Assembly: GCA_900555585.1 (NCBI GenBank)
Contig: USLT01000015.1
Coordinates: 1 to 10,978, forward strand
DNA length: 10,978 nt
Direction of reading: 5' to 3'
Source of the DNA: an uncultured Collinsella sp.
GTDB lineage: Bacteria; Actinomycetota; Coriobacteriia; Coriobacteriales; Coriobacteriaceae
Below the pieces are notes generated by a model, which did no database searches, was not told the origin of the DNA, and saw only the letters and a list, made by a program, of their open reading frames with translations. A program made the translations under genes and the position numbers. Shown here one piece after another: positions 1 to 6,899 of this stretch. Each line of letters opens with the position of its first letter. The stretch's first letter is position 1.

Positions 1-1146
1 GGAATCCGCGTCGTAGGCATCTTCCGAGCCCGTTATGCGCTCGTAGGAATCGAGCATCCTGTCCCGATAGGCATCGAAGCGCTCGCTTCCGATACCGGGA
101 AGCGGCACGTCCACGCCGTAGCGGATATACCCCCAGTCCTCCAACGGGACCCTGATGACGATGTCCGCCGGGTTAACGATGTTGAAGATGTTCGCGTAGC
201 GGCGATCGTTTCCACGCGCGCTCGCCGTGGTGCGCGGGGACGCGAAGGTGTAGGCGTAGACCCGGGAGCCGCTCGAGGCACGGCCCTCCGCGGCGGCGTC
301 GTCGAGCATGGCGGCGAGCAGGCCCGCGACCGCGCCGCCCCTGCTATGCCCCGTCAGCAGGATGGATACCTCGCTACCGCGCGACTCCGACTCGGCGATC
401 CAGCCATCCAGCTCCGACAGGATCTCCAAGGCGGCGGTGCGGTACCCGGAATGGTCGTCGGCGCGCTCGGCGGCCAGCTCATCGGCAGTGGAAGCCGCCT
501 GGGCATCGGTCAAGTTGAAGTTGCTGAGCCACTCGGATCCGTAGCTGCCGCGAATCGATACCGCTATCAGCTCGCGGTCAGCGCCGCCTTGAGCGGGAAC
601 GCGCTTGCGGGCGATCGTGTACGCCACGCCGTCCGCATCCTGCGTCACGACGTCGAGCACCTCGTCGACGACCTCGCTGCGATAGCGATACGACCCCGTA
701 TCGACCTCGTCGAACCCGAGCTCGCGCATAGCGCGCTCCATATAGGGGACGCCGGCGGACGACCCCTGGTAGTAGGCCGACTCCGAGTACGCGAGCGCCG
801 AGAGAACCGAGGCGGCGCGCGCCAGGCTATGGTTGTAGGCATAGGGGTCCGCCGAGAACCAGCCGTCGTCCCATAGGACCAGCGAGGACGATTCCCGTGT
901 GCGCGCCCCGAAGCACGTGTACTCGATCTCCGCCTGAAAGCGGCCTCGGCGCGGCACGTCGTCGGCATACGCGACCGTCGTCGAACCCGGGGGCTCGATC
1001 GCGCACAGCCCGCGGCGCTCCTGCTCGTGGCGAACCACCAGGAGCAGCGGGCCCGCCATCGCCGCGGCGGAAAAGAGCACCAGCGCCACGGCGACGATCC
1101 GCCTGGCACCGGTACTCGCGAGCATCCCTAGACCACGGAGCGCCAT
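1..1146 (-). CDS. Class 3 lipase-like alpha/beta hydrolase, N-terminally anchored or secreted (partial, 3' end outside window)
   Basis: The frame is open from the ATG at 1146 to the left edge, 382 codons, so the C-terminus is missing. Residues about 15-38 form one hydrophobic segment after an Arg pair (ARRIVAVALVLF...), an uncleaved anchor or a signal peptide, placing the enzyme outside the membrane. The core has a beta strand ending in GHSRGG (nucleophile Ser268 in GxSxG), preceded by IAVSIRGSY around the oxyanion-hole strand. Then comes VYAYTFASPR and NIFNIVNPADIVIRVP with the likely catalytic Asp328, the usual order in class 3 lipases. The catalytic His should lie just beyond the window. 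The start is supported by AGGAAGGGGG at 1151-1160. A lipase or esterase acting on extracellular acyl esters is expected; the substrate cannot be told. The gene lies 105 bp after the FmdE-like gene and could be its own unit. Confidence 0.85.
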   Translation of the reverse strand, partial: MALRGLGMLASTGARRIVAVALVLFSAAAMAGPLLLVVRHEQERRGLCAIEPPGSTTVAYADDVPRRGRFQAEIEYTCFGARTRESSSLVLWDDGWFSADPYAYNHSLARAASVLSALAYSESAYYQGSSAGVPYMERAMRELGFDEVDTGSYRYRSEVVDEVLDVVTQDADGVAYTIARKRVPAQGGADRELIAVSIRGSYGSEWLSNFNLTDAQAASTADELAAERADDHSGYRTAALEILSELDGWIAESESRGSEVSILLTGHSRGGAVAGLLAAMLDDAAAEGRASSGSRVYAYTFASPRTTASARGNDRRYANIFNIVNPADIVIRVPLEDWGYIRYGVDVPLPGIGSERFDAYRDRMLDSYERITGSEDAYDADS

Positions 1147-1251
1147 GCCGCCCCCTTCCTCGTTCGCAATCGTCTATCAGCTGCTCGAGGATACCAACCG
1201 GGCGTGGAGCGCTCGTGGTCGATGCCTTACATTTTCATAAGGAAGAAGCCC

Positions 1252-1824
1252 CTATACGCCAGCGGCGATCTGCTCGGGCGTGAGCTCGGCGCCCTCGACG
1301 TAGTAGACGTGCTCGCCGGCGCAGCGCTTGCAATACACATGGCCATCGCGCTCGACGCCGCGGCCGTCGTGCACGCGCTCGCCGCACGCCTCGCAGATCT
1401 GCGTCACGCGGGGCTTGCCGGGCAGGTCGCACTCGTGCACATGGAAGAGCTCGGCATCGCTGTACTGGTTGAAGAACGCCACGACGTCCTCGCCCTTAGG
1501 GCAGCGGGGGACGTCTTGGCGCTGCGAGATGCGGATGGCGCGGTCCGTGGCGATGTCGTAGAAGCTCGCCGACATGATGCCGTAGTCGTACCACTTGAGC
1601 CGGCGCTTACCCAGATGGCAGTGGGTCACGGAGATCACGGCGTCCGCCAGGCAGCGGTCGCACTCGACGAATGCGATCAAGTCGCGGTACGTGTCGGGAT
1701 CCTCGATATGGAAGTAATCGAGGGCCAGCCGGCCCATACGGGTTCCGATCATCTGGCCTCCGCACAGGTGGCCGTGAAAGGCGATGGCGCGGTCGAGGTC
1801 CTCTTGCAAGGTTCGCTTGGGCAT
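1252..1824 (-). CDS. FmdE-like protein with C-terminal four-cysteine zinc ribbon
   Basis: 190 residues. The N-terminal 100 residues match the FmdE family (formylmethanofuran dehydrogenase subunit E-like): FHGHLCGG at 16-23 (His17, His19, Cys21), a middle ECDRC at 54-58, and HCHLGKRRL with WYDYG at 68-82. C-terminal C144-x2-C147 and C165-x2-C168 form a zinc ribbon, as in many FmdE-like proteins. No other methanofuran-pathway gene is in view, so a role in methanogenesis is not implied; bacterial FmdE homologues have no settled function, though metal binding is likely. An in-frame ATG at 1839 would add five residues, but AAGGAAG at 1828-1834 lies inside that extension and fits the ATG at 1824, which I prefer. 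The gene begins 44 bp after the PHP stop and probably belongs to the same transcript. Likely cytoplasmic: no signal or membrane segment. Confidence 0.85.
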   Translation of the reverse strand: MPKRTLQEDLDRAIAFHGHLCGGQMIGTRMGRLALDYFHIEDPDTYRDLIAFVECDRCLADAVISVTHCHLGKRRLKWYDYGIMSASFYDIATDRAIRISQRQDVPRCPKGEDVVAFFNQYSDAELFHVHECDLPGKPRVTQICEACGERVHDGRGVERDGHVYCKRCAGEHVYYVEGAELTPEQIAAGV

Positions 1825-1827
1825 GGT

Positions 1828-1834
1828 CTTCCTT
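1828..1834 (-). promoter_or_regulatory. Ribosome binding site deciding the FmdE-like start
   Basis: Minus-strand AAGGAAG ends 3 bases before the ATG at 1824 (AGGA core 5 bases away). The alternative upstream ATG at 1839 has no comparable purine run before it. Confidence 0.6.
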
Positions 1835-1868
1835 TCCATGGTCTAGGTGGTAGATCGGGGCGACGCGT

Positions 1869-2705
1869 CTAGGCGGTCTCGATCGGTGCGGCGAGGTCGG
1901 TCAGGTCGCAGACGCCCGCCGCGCGCATCTGCTCCAGGAAGGCGGCGGCGCTGCGCGTGGCGACCAGCTCGGGTGGGAAGCCGATCTCCTCCAGCATGGC
2001 GGGGACGCGTCTGGCCCGGCCGATAGCGGGGGCGATATGGGAGTCGGTCGATACCGACACGCCCACCCCCAGCTCCGCGCAGCGCTCCGCTATAGCGCGG
2101 CACGCCTCCAGATGGCGCGCGCCCGACCCGCCGGATAGGCTGTGCTCGTTGAGCTCGATCAACTTGTGCTTCTCGCGGGCGACAGCGAGTACCTCGTCGA
2201 TGTCGAAGGGGACCCCGGACCTGCCCGTATGCCCCAAGATGAGCACCTTGGGGTTCTCCAGCGCGCGGACGTACATCTCGGTCGTCCGCGCGATCGTCGC
2301 GCCCTCGGCGAACATCGGCGCATGCACGCTCGCGATCAGGTAATCCAACCCGTCCGTCACGCGTTCGAACAGGGATTTCTCCTGCTTGTAGGCGCGACCG
2401 ACGATGCTGAGGGGACATGCGACGTCCTGTCCGAACAACCGGCCGTCAAGCGAGACGATATCCGCCTCCGCGCCGCGCAGCAGCACGACGCCGTCGTGCA
2501 CGCGCGGCCACACCACGGAGTTGATGAAATTCTGGAAGTTGCGGATATCCTGCTCGGGATAGAGCATGTCGCTGAAATGGTCGGTGCATCCGAGCAGCTC
2601 CAAGCCGGCGTCGCGAGCCGCCGCGACGTTCTCGAGGATCGTCGAATACGCGTGCCGCGACGCCAGCGTATGGGTATGGACATCGCACTTGAACGGATAG
2701 GTCAT
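1869..2705 (-). CDS. PHP-domain phosphoesterase, YcdX-type (trinuclear metal site complete)
   Basis: 278 residues, cytoplasmic, a PHP-fold hydrolase resembling E. coli YcdX (about 245 residues). All nine metal ligands expected of the YcdX trinuclear zinc site can be placed in order: His10 and His12 (DVHTHT), His18, His43 (CTDH), Glu80 (RGAE), His128 (SVHAP), His159 (ILGHTG), Asp221 and His223 (STDSH). An active phosphatase or phosphoesterase is therefore likely. Histidinol phosphatases of the PHP family are related, but no other his gene is here, so I do not call it HisK. The start ATG overlaps the aminotransferase stop in the sequence ATGA (2702-2705), implying translational coupling. It is 30 residues or so longer than YcdX, mostly in the middle between Glu80 and His128. 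The physiological substrate is unknown. Confidence 0.9.
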   Translation of the reverse strand: MTYPFKCDVHTHTLASRHAYSTILENVAAARDAGLELLGCTDHFSDMLYPEQDIRNFQNFINSVVWPRVHDGVVLLRGAEADIVSLDGRLFGQDVACPLSIVGRAYKQEKSLFERVTDGLDYLIASVHAPMFAEGATIARTTEMYVRALENPKVLILGHTGRSGVPFDIDEVLAVAREKHKLIELNEHSLSGGSGARHLEACRAIAERCAELGVGVSVSTDSHIAPAIGRARRVPAMLEEIGFPPELVATRSAAAFLEQMRAAGVCDLTDLAAPIETA

Positions 2706-3901
2706 CGCTCCTCCTCTGAATCACGGTAGGTTTCCGCGAGCGCGCGCCACGCGGGCAGCGAGCGCTCGATGACGGCACGGTCGACGCAGTAGCCGACGCG
2801 CACCCAGCCGGGCACGCCGAAGCTATCCGAGGGCACCGGTAGCAACTCGAGCGCGCGGGCGCGCTCGCAAAAGGCGCGGGCATCGGGCTCGAGCGCTCGA
2901 ACCCACAAGTAGAACGCTCCCTGCGGCTCGACGAAGTCGTACCCGCAAGCAGACAGCCCCTCGGTCAGCATGCGGCGGTTGCGAGTGTAGGACTCGACGT
3001 CGGCGGGCTCGTCGACGCAATCGATGACGACGCGCTGGAACAACGCCGGGGCGCAGACGAACCCGAGGCAGCGCGCCGCGCCGGCGATCGCCGCCATGGC
3101 GCGCTCGAACCCGGGCATGGTATCGGGCACGAGCACCCATCCCACGCGCTCGCCGGGCAGCGACAGGCTCTTGGAATACGAATAGCACACGACCGTATGG
3201 TCGTAGACCTGCGGGACCCAAGGGACCTCGGCACCATAGGAGATCTCGCGGTAGGGTTCGTCCGAGATCAGGTAGACGGGTTCGTCCCTTTGGGCGTTCG
3301 CCCGCTCGAGGGTGGCGGCGAGGGCCGCGAGCGACTCGCGCGGATAGACGGCGCCCGTGGGGTTGTTGGGCGAGTCGATGATGACCGCCGCCGTCCGGTC
3401 GGTGATCGCCGACTCGATGGCATCGATGTCCAGCTGAAACGTCTCTTGGTCGGCAAGGACCTCGACGAGCGTCGCACCGGCGTTCTCGACCCATACGGCG
3501 TACTCGGGAAAATAGGGCGCGACCACGATGACCTCGTCACCCGGGCTCGCCAAGGCGTGCAGCGCGCAGGAGACCGAGGCCGCCGCGCCGACCGTCATGA
3601 AGACGTTGCCGGCGGCATAGGAGGTTCCGAACCGGCGGTTGAGCGAGTCGGCTACCGCGGCCCGGGCCTCGGGAAGCCCCGCCGCGGGCGTGTAGCCGTG
3701 GAGCCGCTCTGGCGAGACCTCGGCGAGCGACCGCTCGATCGACTCCCGCACCGCGGATGGCGCCGGCACGCTGGGGTTGCCGAGGCTGAAGTCGAAGACG
3801 CGGTCCTCTCCGATCAGGGCCTTGCGCTCGCAGGCGTAGCTGAAGATCTCGCGAATCGCCGAGCTCTCGGCTCCGCGGGCTCGCATCGTCTCGTTGATCA
3901 T
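2702..3901 (-). CDS. Pyridoxal phosphate-dependent aminotransferase, class I/II
   Basis: 399 residues, the usual length for fold-type I aminotransferases; cytoplasmic. It should transfer an amino group between an amino acid and a 2-oxo acid through PLP. Visible landmarks are FSLGNPS at 38-44 near the substrate site, SPNNPTG at 177-183 (Asn180 contacts PLP O3'), ISDEPY at 212-217 (Asp214 pairs with the pyridine N), SYSKSLSLPGERVGW with the Schiff-base Lys244 and phosphate-binding Arg252, and WVRVGY with Arg368 as the likely substrate carboxylate anchor. The catalytic set is complete. The start ATG at 3901 has GAGGAG about 8 bases upstream. The stop overlaps the PHP start by ATGA. Substrate range (aspartate, aromatic, alanine or other) cannot be settled from the motifs. 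Confidence 0.93.
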   Translation of the reverse strand: MINETMRARGAESSAIREIFSYACERKALIGEDRVFDFSLGNPSVPAPSAVRESIERSLAEVSPERLHGYTPAAGLPEARAAVADSLNRRFGTSYAAGNVFMTVGAAASVSCALHALASPGDEVIVVAPYFPEYAVWVENAGATLVEVLADQETFQLDIDAIESAITDRTAAVIIDSPNNPTGAVYPRESLAALAATLERANAQRDEPVYLISDEPYREISYGAEVPWVPQVYDHTVVCYSYSKSLSLPGERVGWVLVPDTMPGFERAMAAIAGAARCLGFVCAPALFQRVVIDCVDEPADVESYTRNRRMLTEGLSACGYDFVEPQGAFYLWVRALEPDARAFCERARALELLPVPSDSFGVPGWVRVGYCVDRAVIERSLPAWRALAETYRDSEEER

Positions 3902-3946
3902 GAGGGGCTCTCCTCGCGTACGTTCACGTGCATGTTGGTTCGCCCC

Positions 3947-3952
3947 ATTGTA
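3947..3952 (-). promoter_or_regulatory. Possible -10 element (TACAAT) for the aminotransferase gene
   Basis: Minus-strand TACAAT lies in the 57-bp gap between the DUF2238-like stop and the aminotransferase ATG, matching TATAAT at five of six positions and leaving a leader near 39 nt. No good -35 is found 16-18 bases upstream, so an internal promoter is only possible; read-through from the upstream membrane-protein gene is equally likely. Confidence 0.3.
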
Positions 3953-3958
3953 TACCCG

Positions 3959-4774
3959 CTACTTGGATGCCCGGCGACGCACGCGCGGGATGAACCTGGC
4001 GGCGAAGGAGTTTCCGTCGCGATGCTCCACGTACGCGAAGCCGATCACGGCGAACACCAACGCACCGATCAGGTTGACGATCAAGTCAGCCATCGTGTCA
4101 TGGATGCCGATATCGAGGTATCCGCCGGGAATGGCGATGACCTCGCCGTTCGCCAGGTTTATCTGGCTCGAGACGATATCGTTCACCGGGATGGTGATGT
4201 TGGAGTTGGTCGGGTCGAGCCATACGGTGTTGATGGTCGTCACCAAGGTATCCTTCTGCATGTCGACGCCGACGAAGCAATCCGCCAGGTACTCGAAGAT
4301 CTCCCAGCACGCTCCCACGGCCATCGAGAACGCGACGGCGGAGACGGCCATGTACAGCGGCGTCAGGCGGATGCTCGACGAATCGCTCCTATTGAGGATG
4401 TCGAACAAGGCGAAACCGATGCCCGCGCACAGGAATCCCCAAGTGGTATGCAGGATCGTGTCCCAAAAGGGGATGTTGATATAGAAGGCGTCGATCTCGC
4501 CCAGGATCTCGGCGGCGAAGATGAACACCAAGATGATGGACTCGAGGAGGTCGGGAAGCTCGATATCGAGCGTGTGCTCGATGAGCGAGGGCAGCAGGAG
4601 CAGCACGAGCGTCAGGACGCACAGCATCATATGCTCGTAGTTCCCCAAGAAGATCGATCGCACCATCGTGAGCAGCACGAGGGCGCGCAGCACGAAGTAC
4701 ACGGCGAACACCACGGGCTCGTCCTTGCGTTTCTCGCGCATGACCTCGCGGGCGCGCTTGATGAATCCCGCCAT
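3959..4774 (-). CDS. DUF2238/YjdF-like integral membrane protein
   Basis: 271 residues with about six hydrophobic segments, near 21-43, 48-66, 77-97, 107-125, 137-163 and 228-250, and basic cytoplasmic-looking ends (IKRAREVMREKRK; RVRRRASK). Polar residues inside the membrane recall the DUF2238/YjdF family: FWDTILH (Trp104, Asp105, His109), ACWEIFEYLAD (Glu158, Glu161, Asp165) and HDTMADL (His225, Asp226, Asp230). Such buried acids and histidines could bind metal or form an active site, but the family has no established function. Between the Glu and His-Asp motifs lies a polar stretch of roughly 60 residues (166-224), making the protein longer than the roughly 200-220 I recall for relatives. 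The ATG at 4774 follows GGGGAGAG closely. It starts 30 bp after the aminopeptidase stop, so the two are probably co-transcribed. Confidence 0.75.
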   Translation of the reverse strand: MAGFIKRAREVMREKRKDEPVVFAVYFVLRALVLLTMVRSIFLGNYEHMMLCVLTLVLLLLPSLIEHTLDIELPDLLESIILVFIFAAEILGEIDAFYINIPFWDTILHTTWGFLCAGIGFALFDILNRSDSSSIRLTPLYMAVSAVAFSMAVGACWEIFEYLADCFVGVDMQKDTLVTTINTVWLDPTNSNITIPVNDIVSSQINLANGEVIAIPGGYLDIGIHDTMADLIVNLIGALVFAVIGFAYVEHRDGNSFAARFIPRVRRRASK

Positions 4775-4804
4775 TCTCTCCCCTATCTCGCCGCTATTCC
4801 GGCG

Positions 4805-6085
4805 CTACTCCCAGCTCCACTGGCCGTTGATGAAGACCCTGTCCTCGGTGCCATCCGCGCGGATGCCGACGATGTCCAGGTCATCGGTGCCGATCATGAA
4901 GTCGACGTGCGTCGCCGAGGTGTTGACGCCCGACTCGCGAAGCTCCTCGACCGTCATATTGTAACCCCCCTCGTAGCATTCCGCGAAACCGACGCCGAGC
5001 GCGAGGTGGCAGCTCGCGTTCTCGTCGTAGAGCGTGTCGTAGAAGAGGATGCCGCTCTGTCGGATCGGAGTGTTCTTCGAGATGAGGGCGACCTCGCCCA
5101 GGCGGCGGGCGCCCTCATCCGTGTCGAGGATGCTCGCCAGGGCGTCGCGGCCGATGGCCGCATCGTACTCGACGACGCGGCCGGCCTCGAATCGCAGCCA
5201 GAAGCGGTCGATCTTGTTGCCGTTATGGATGAGCGGCATGGCGGAGTACACGATTCCATCCACGCGCTCGCAATCCGGCGAGGTGAAGACCTCCTCCGTC
5301 GGTATGTTGGGGAAGAACGGATGGCCCTCGGGGGTCTCGCACTTTCCACCCGCCCAGAGATGGCGGTCGGTCAAGCCGACGGTCAGATCGGTCCCGTTGC
5401 CGGCGGTGTAGCGAAGCGCGTCGTAATGGCGCTCGTTGAGCAGGCGGAGGTTCTTCTCGAACGTCGCGTCGTGCAGCTCCCAATCGCTCTCGGGGTCGGC
5501 TCCGTCTGCGCGGGCGGTCGACAGGATCGCGCACCACAGCTTGTAGACCGCCACCTCCTCCGGAACCCCGGGGAAGACCTGGCGCGCCCAGGCGGCCACC
5601 GGGGCGCCGGCGATGCACCAGGGGTTGGTGTTGAAATCGAGTCCGTGGCGGAAGGAGCGGCACTGGGTGTTGCGGGCCTTGGAGGCCGCAGCGGGCTTCG
5701 CGGGATCGATGCCCTTCAGGGCTTCAGGGTCGGCGCCCTCGACGAAGACGAAACACGCGCCGGACTCTGCAAGGGAGTCCAGCTGGAGCCGCTGCCACTC
5801 GGGAACCGTCTCGAACCACTCCGTCTCGACGTGCTGGTAGGTCGAGCGCGTGACGGCGTCGTCCTTCCAGATGACCGTCACGTGCCCCGCACCGGCCCGA
5901 TAGGCGCGCTCCGTCAGCAGGCGCACGAAGGGCGCGCACTCGACGGGGGCCTGAATGGCGACCTCCTGGCCCGCTCGGACGTTGACGCCCTTCTTGACCA
6001 CGAGGTCGACATAGCGCTCCATCTGGGGGGCGAGCTTCTCCATGCCCCTGCGGGCGTCCTCGACTGTGTACTCCGCGTTAAACAT
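4805..6085 (-). CDS. M29-family aminopeptidase (AmpS/PepS/AmpT type)
   Basis: 426 residues, close to the usual 410 or so of M29 leucyl-type aminopeptidases; cytoplasmic metalloenzyme that releases N-terminal residues from peptides, likely as a dimer with two metals. By spacing to the Thermus enzyme, metal and catalytic residues can be placed: Glu265 in NIPTEEVFTSP, Glu331 in LGEVALIS, His360 in CHLALG, and His393 and Asp395 in ATHVDFMIG. The tyrosine expected seven residues after His360 is Phe367 here (VGFAEC). The frame also offers an ATG at 6142, but the extension would run through a strong hairpin (6113-6149), and GGAAGGAAAG at 6091-6100 fits the ATG at 6085 (MFNAEY), as does homology starting soon after. 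It heads the minus-strand run down to the FmdE-like gene. Confidence 0.93.
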   Translation of the reverse strand: MFNAEYTVEDARRGMEKLAPQMERYVDLVVKKGVNVRAGQEVAIQAPVECAPFVRLLTERAYRAGAGHVTVIWKDDAVTRSTYQHVETEWFETVPEWQRLQLDSLAESGACFVFVEGADPEALKGIDPAKPAAASKARNTQCRSFRHGLDFNTNPWCIAGAPVAAWARQVFPGVPEEVAVYKLWCAILSTARADGADPESDWELHDATFEKNLRLLNERHYDALRYTAGNGTDLTVGLTDRHLWAGGKCETPEGHPFFPNIPTEEVFTSPDCERVDGIVYSAMPLIHNGNKIDRFWLRFEAGRVVEYDAAIGRDALASILDTDEGARRLGEVALISKNTPIRQSGILFYDTLYDENASCHLALGVGFAECYEGGYNMTVEELRESGVNTSATHVDFMIGTDDLDIVGIRADGTEDRVFINGQWSWE

Positions 6086-6090
6086 ACGCG

Positions 6091-6100
6091 CTTTCCTTCC
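6091..6100 (-). promoter_or_regulatory. Ribosome binding site deciding the M29 aminopeptidase start
   Basis: Minus-strand GGAAGGAAAG sits 5 bases before the ATG at 6085. It argues against the in-frame ATG at 6142, 19 codons upstream. Confidence 0.65.
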
Positions 6101-6112
6101 ATTCATACCAAT

Positions 6113-6149
6113 AAGGGGCGCACCGCATCCATGCAACGGCACGCCCCTT
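6113..6149 (-). terminator. Candidate Rho-independent terminator after the 202-residue membrane protein gene
   Basis: Perfect 8-bp arms (AAGGGGCG / CGCCCCTT) surround a 21-base loop that can add a short CCG/CGG pairing. It lies 45 bp past the stop at 6195 and is followed on the minus strand by TTATTGG, a weak U-rich tail partly inside the right arm. It could instead be a leader hairpin of the aminopeptidase gene, whose SD begins about 12 bases later. Confidence 0.5.
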
Positions 6150-6194
6150 CATCGTCACTGATCTCCGCCCGGGGCATCCCCAGCGGATATGGTC

Positions 6195-6803
6195 CTACTT
6201 CTTCTTGCGGGCCAGCTTCCTCGCCTCGCGCTCCTCGCGCTTGCGCGCGTCGGCGGCGGCCTCCTCCTCGATCATCGCGGTGATCTTGGAGTCGGACATG
6301 CCCTCGGCGACGCTGCGGTGCTTGTTGCGGATGGGGCGGATCTTGACCATGTCGAAGATGAATCCGCCGATGATGCAGACATAGGAGAGGCCGACGGCGC
6401 CGAGCTGCAGCATCTGGAACTCGCGGCCCGGGTTGGAGCCGAACGCCAGCAGCGAGATCCAGCCGATACCGATGAAGGCCATGCCGAAGACCATGATGAA
6501 CCAGAAGACCTTACGGTACTTCATGTACTCCTCGTCCCGGCGCATCATGATGTTGGCCACGGAGTAGATACGGTCCTCCTGGCGACGGATCTCCTGCTTG
6601 CGGGCCTTCTTCTCCTCACGCGTGAGGTTGGAGAGGTCCTCGCCGCGCTCGAGCTGGCGGCGCTTCTCCTTGGAGCTCGCGGGCACGACGCGGACGGACG
6701 CGGCGGCGGCGCGGGCGGGCTTCGCCGAGCCGGCGGACTTGCGGGTCATTCCGACGCCCTCGTGGTTCTGGTTGCGCTGGTTCATGGGGCTGCGAGTGCT
6801 CAC
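6195..6803 (-). CDS. Two-TM membrane protein with long charged termini, unknown function
   Basis: 202 residues from a GTG start, chosen because AAGGAG lies 9 bases upstream; later ATGs at 6785 and 6749 have no such site. Residues 1-45 are Ala/Arg/Ser-rich and probably disordered; 45-98 are very charged and likely helical (EEKKARKQEIRRQEDRIY). Two hydrophobic segments follow, about 99-121 (FWFIMVFGMAFIGIGW) and 131-153, with a short connecting loop around FGSNPGREF. The tail 154-202 is again charged and ends in a basic run (EREARKLARKKK). Both ends probably face the cytoplasm, by the positive-inside rule. I do not recognise a named domain; it resembles small conserved actinobacterial membrane proteins. 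A structured leader precedes it and a hairpin follows it, so it may be a monocistronic unit between the two-component pair and the aminopeptidase run. Confidence 0.75.
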   Translation of the reverse strand: MSTRSPMNQRNQNHEGVGMTRKSAGSAKPARAAAASVRVVPASSKEKRRQLERGEDLSNLTREEKKARKQEIRRQEDRIYSVANIMMRRDEEYMKYRKVFWFIMVFGMAFIGIGWISLLAFGSNPGREFQMLQLGAVGLSYVCIIGGFIFDMVKIRPIRNKHRSVAEGMSDSKITAMIEEEAAADARKREEREARKLARKKK

Positions 6804-6812
6804 GCTTGCTCA

Positions 6813-6818
6813 CTCCTT
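6813..6818 (-). promoter_or_regulatory. Ribosome binding site supporting a GTG start
   Basis: Minus-strand AAGGAG, 9 bases before the GTG at 6803. It favours GTG over the first internal ATG at 6785, which would lie 27 bases away. Confidence 0.6.
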
Positions 6819-6826
6819 CATATCGC

Positions 6827-6888
6827 AGCCGTCCGTCGTCATGCGCTTCCCCTAAGGGTCCAGCGGGACGAAGGACGGCTACGGACGG
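6827..6888 (-). promoter_or_regulatory. Structured 5' leader with two mutually exclusive pairings
   Basis: On the minus strand, AGCCGTCC (6880-6873) pairs perfectly with GGACGGCT (6834-6827). After a one-base mismatch TCGTC pairs with GACGA, and an inner CGCT/AGCG can extend the stem over a CCCTTAGGG apex. Just upstream, CCGTCCGT (6888-6881) is a perfect complement of ACGGACGG (6836-6829) in the same 3' arm, so a competing fold exists. The 3' arm ends 8 bases before the AAGGAG. This could be an attenuator or translational switch, or simply a stable hairpin. No known riboswitch class is recognised. Confidence 0.4.
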
Positions 6889-6899
6889 GTTCATATGTA

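Noticed and set aside
645..1109. 154-codon minus-strand frame overlapping the lipase-like gene
   Set aside because: Out of frame with the GHSRGG-bearing reading frame and Arg/Ser-rich, as expected for a GC-rich alternate frame.
1207..1214. GAGCGCTC palindrome in the gap before the lipase-like gene
   Set aside because: Eight bases only, not extendable on either side, and expected by chance in GC-rich DNA.
1147..1251. Possible promoter for the lipase-like gene (TTGGTA ... TAGACG)
   Set aside because: Both boxes match poorly and the spacing is off; no element was strong enough to list.
1869..2705. Calling the PHP protein a histidinol phosphatase (HisK)
   Set aside because: Ligand spacing follows YcdX, and no histidine biosynthesis gene is nearby.
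3197..6283. 1028-codon open frame on the plus strand opposite three minus-strand genes
   Set aside because: It is codon-aligned with all three genes, so a stop appears only where they use TTA, CTA or TCA, which this GC-rich genome avoids. Its translation is low-complexity, rich in Asp, Val, Arg and Gly, with no domain, while the minus strand carries complete catalytic motifs.
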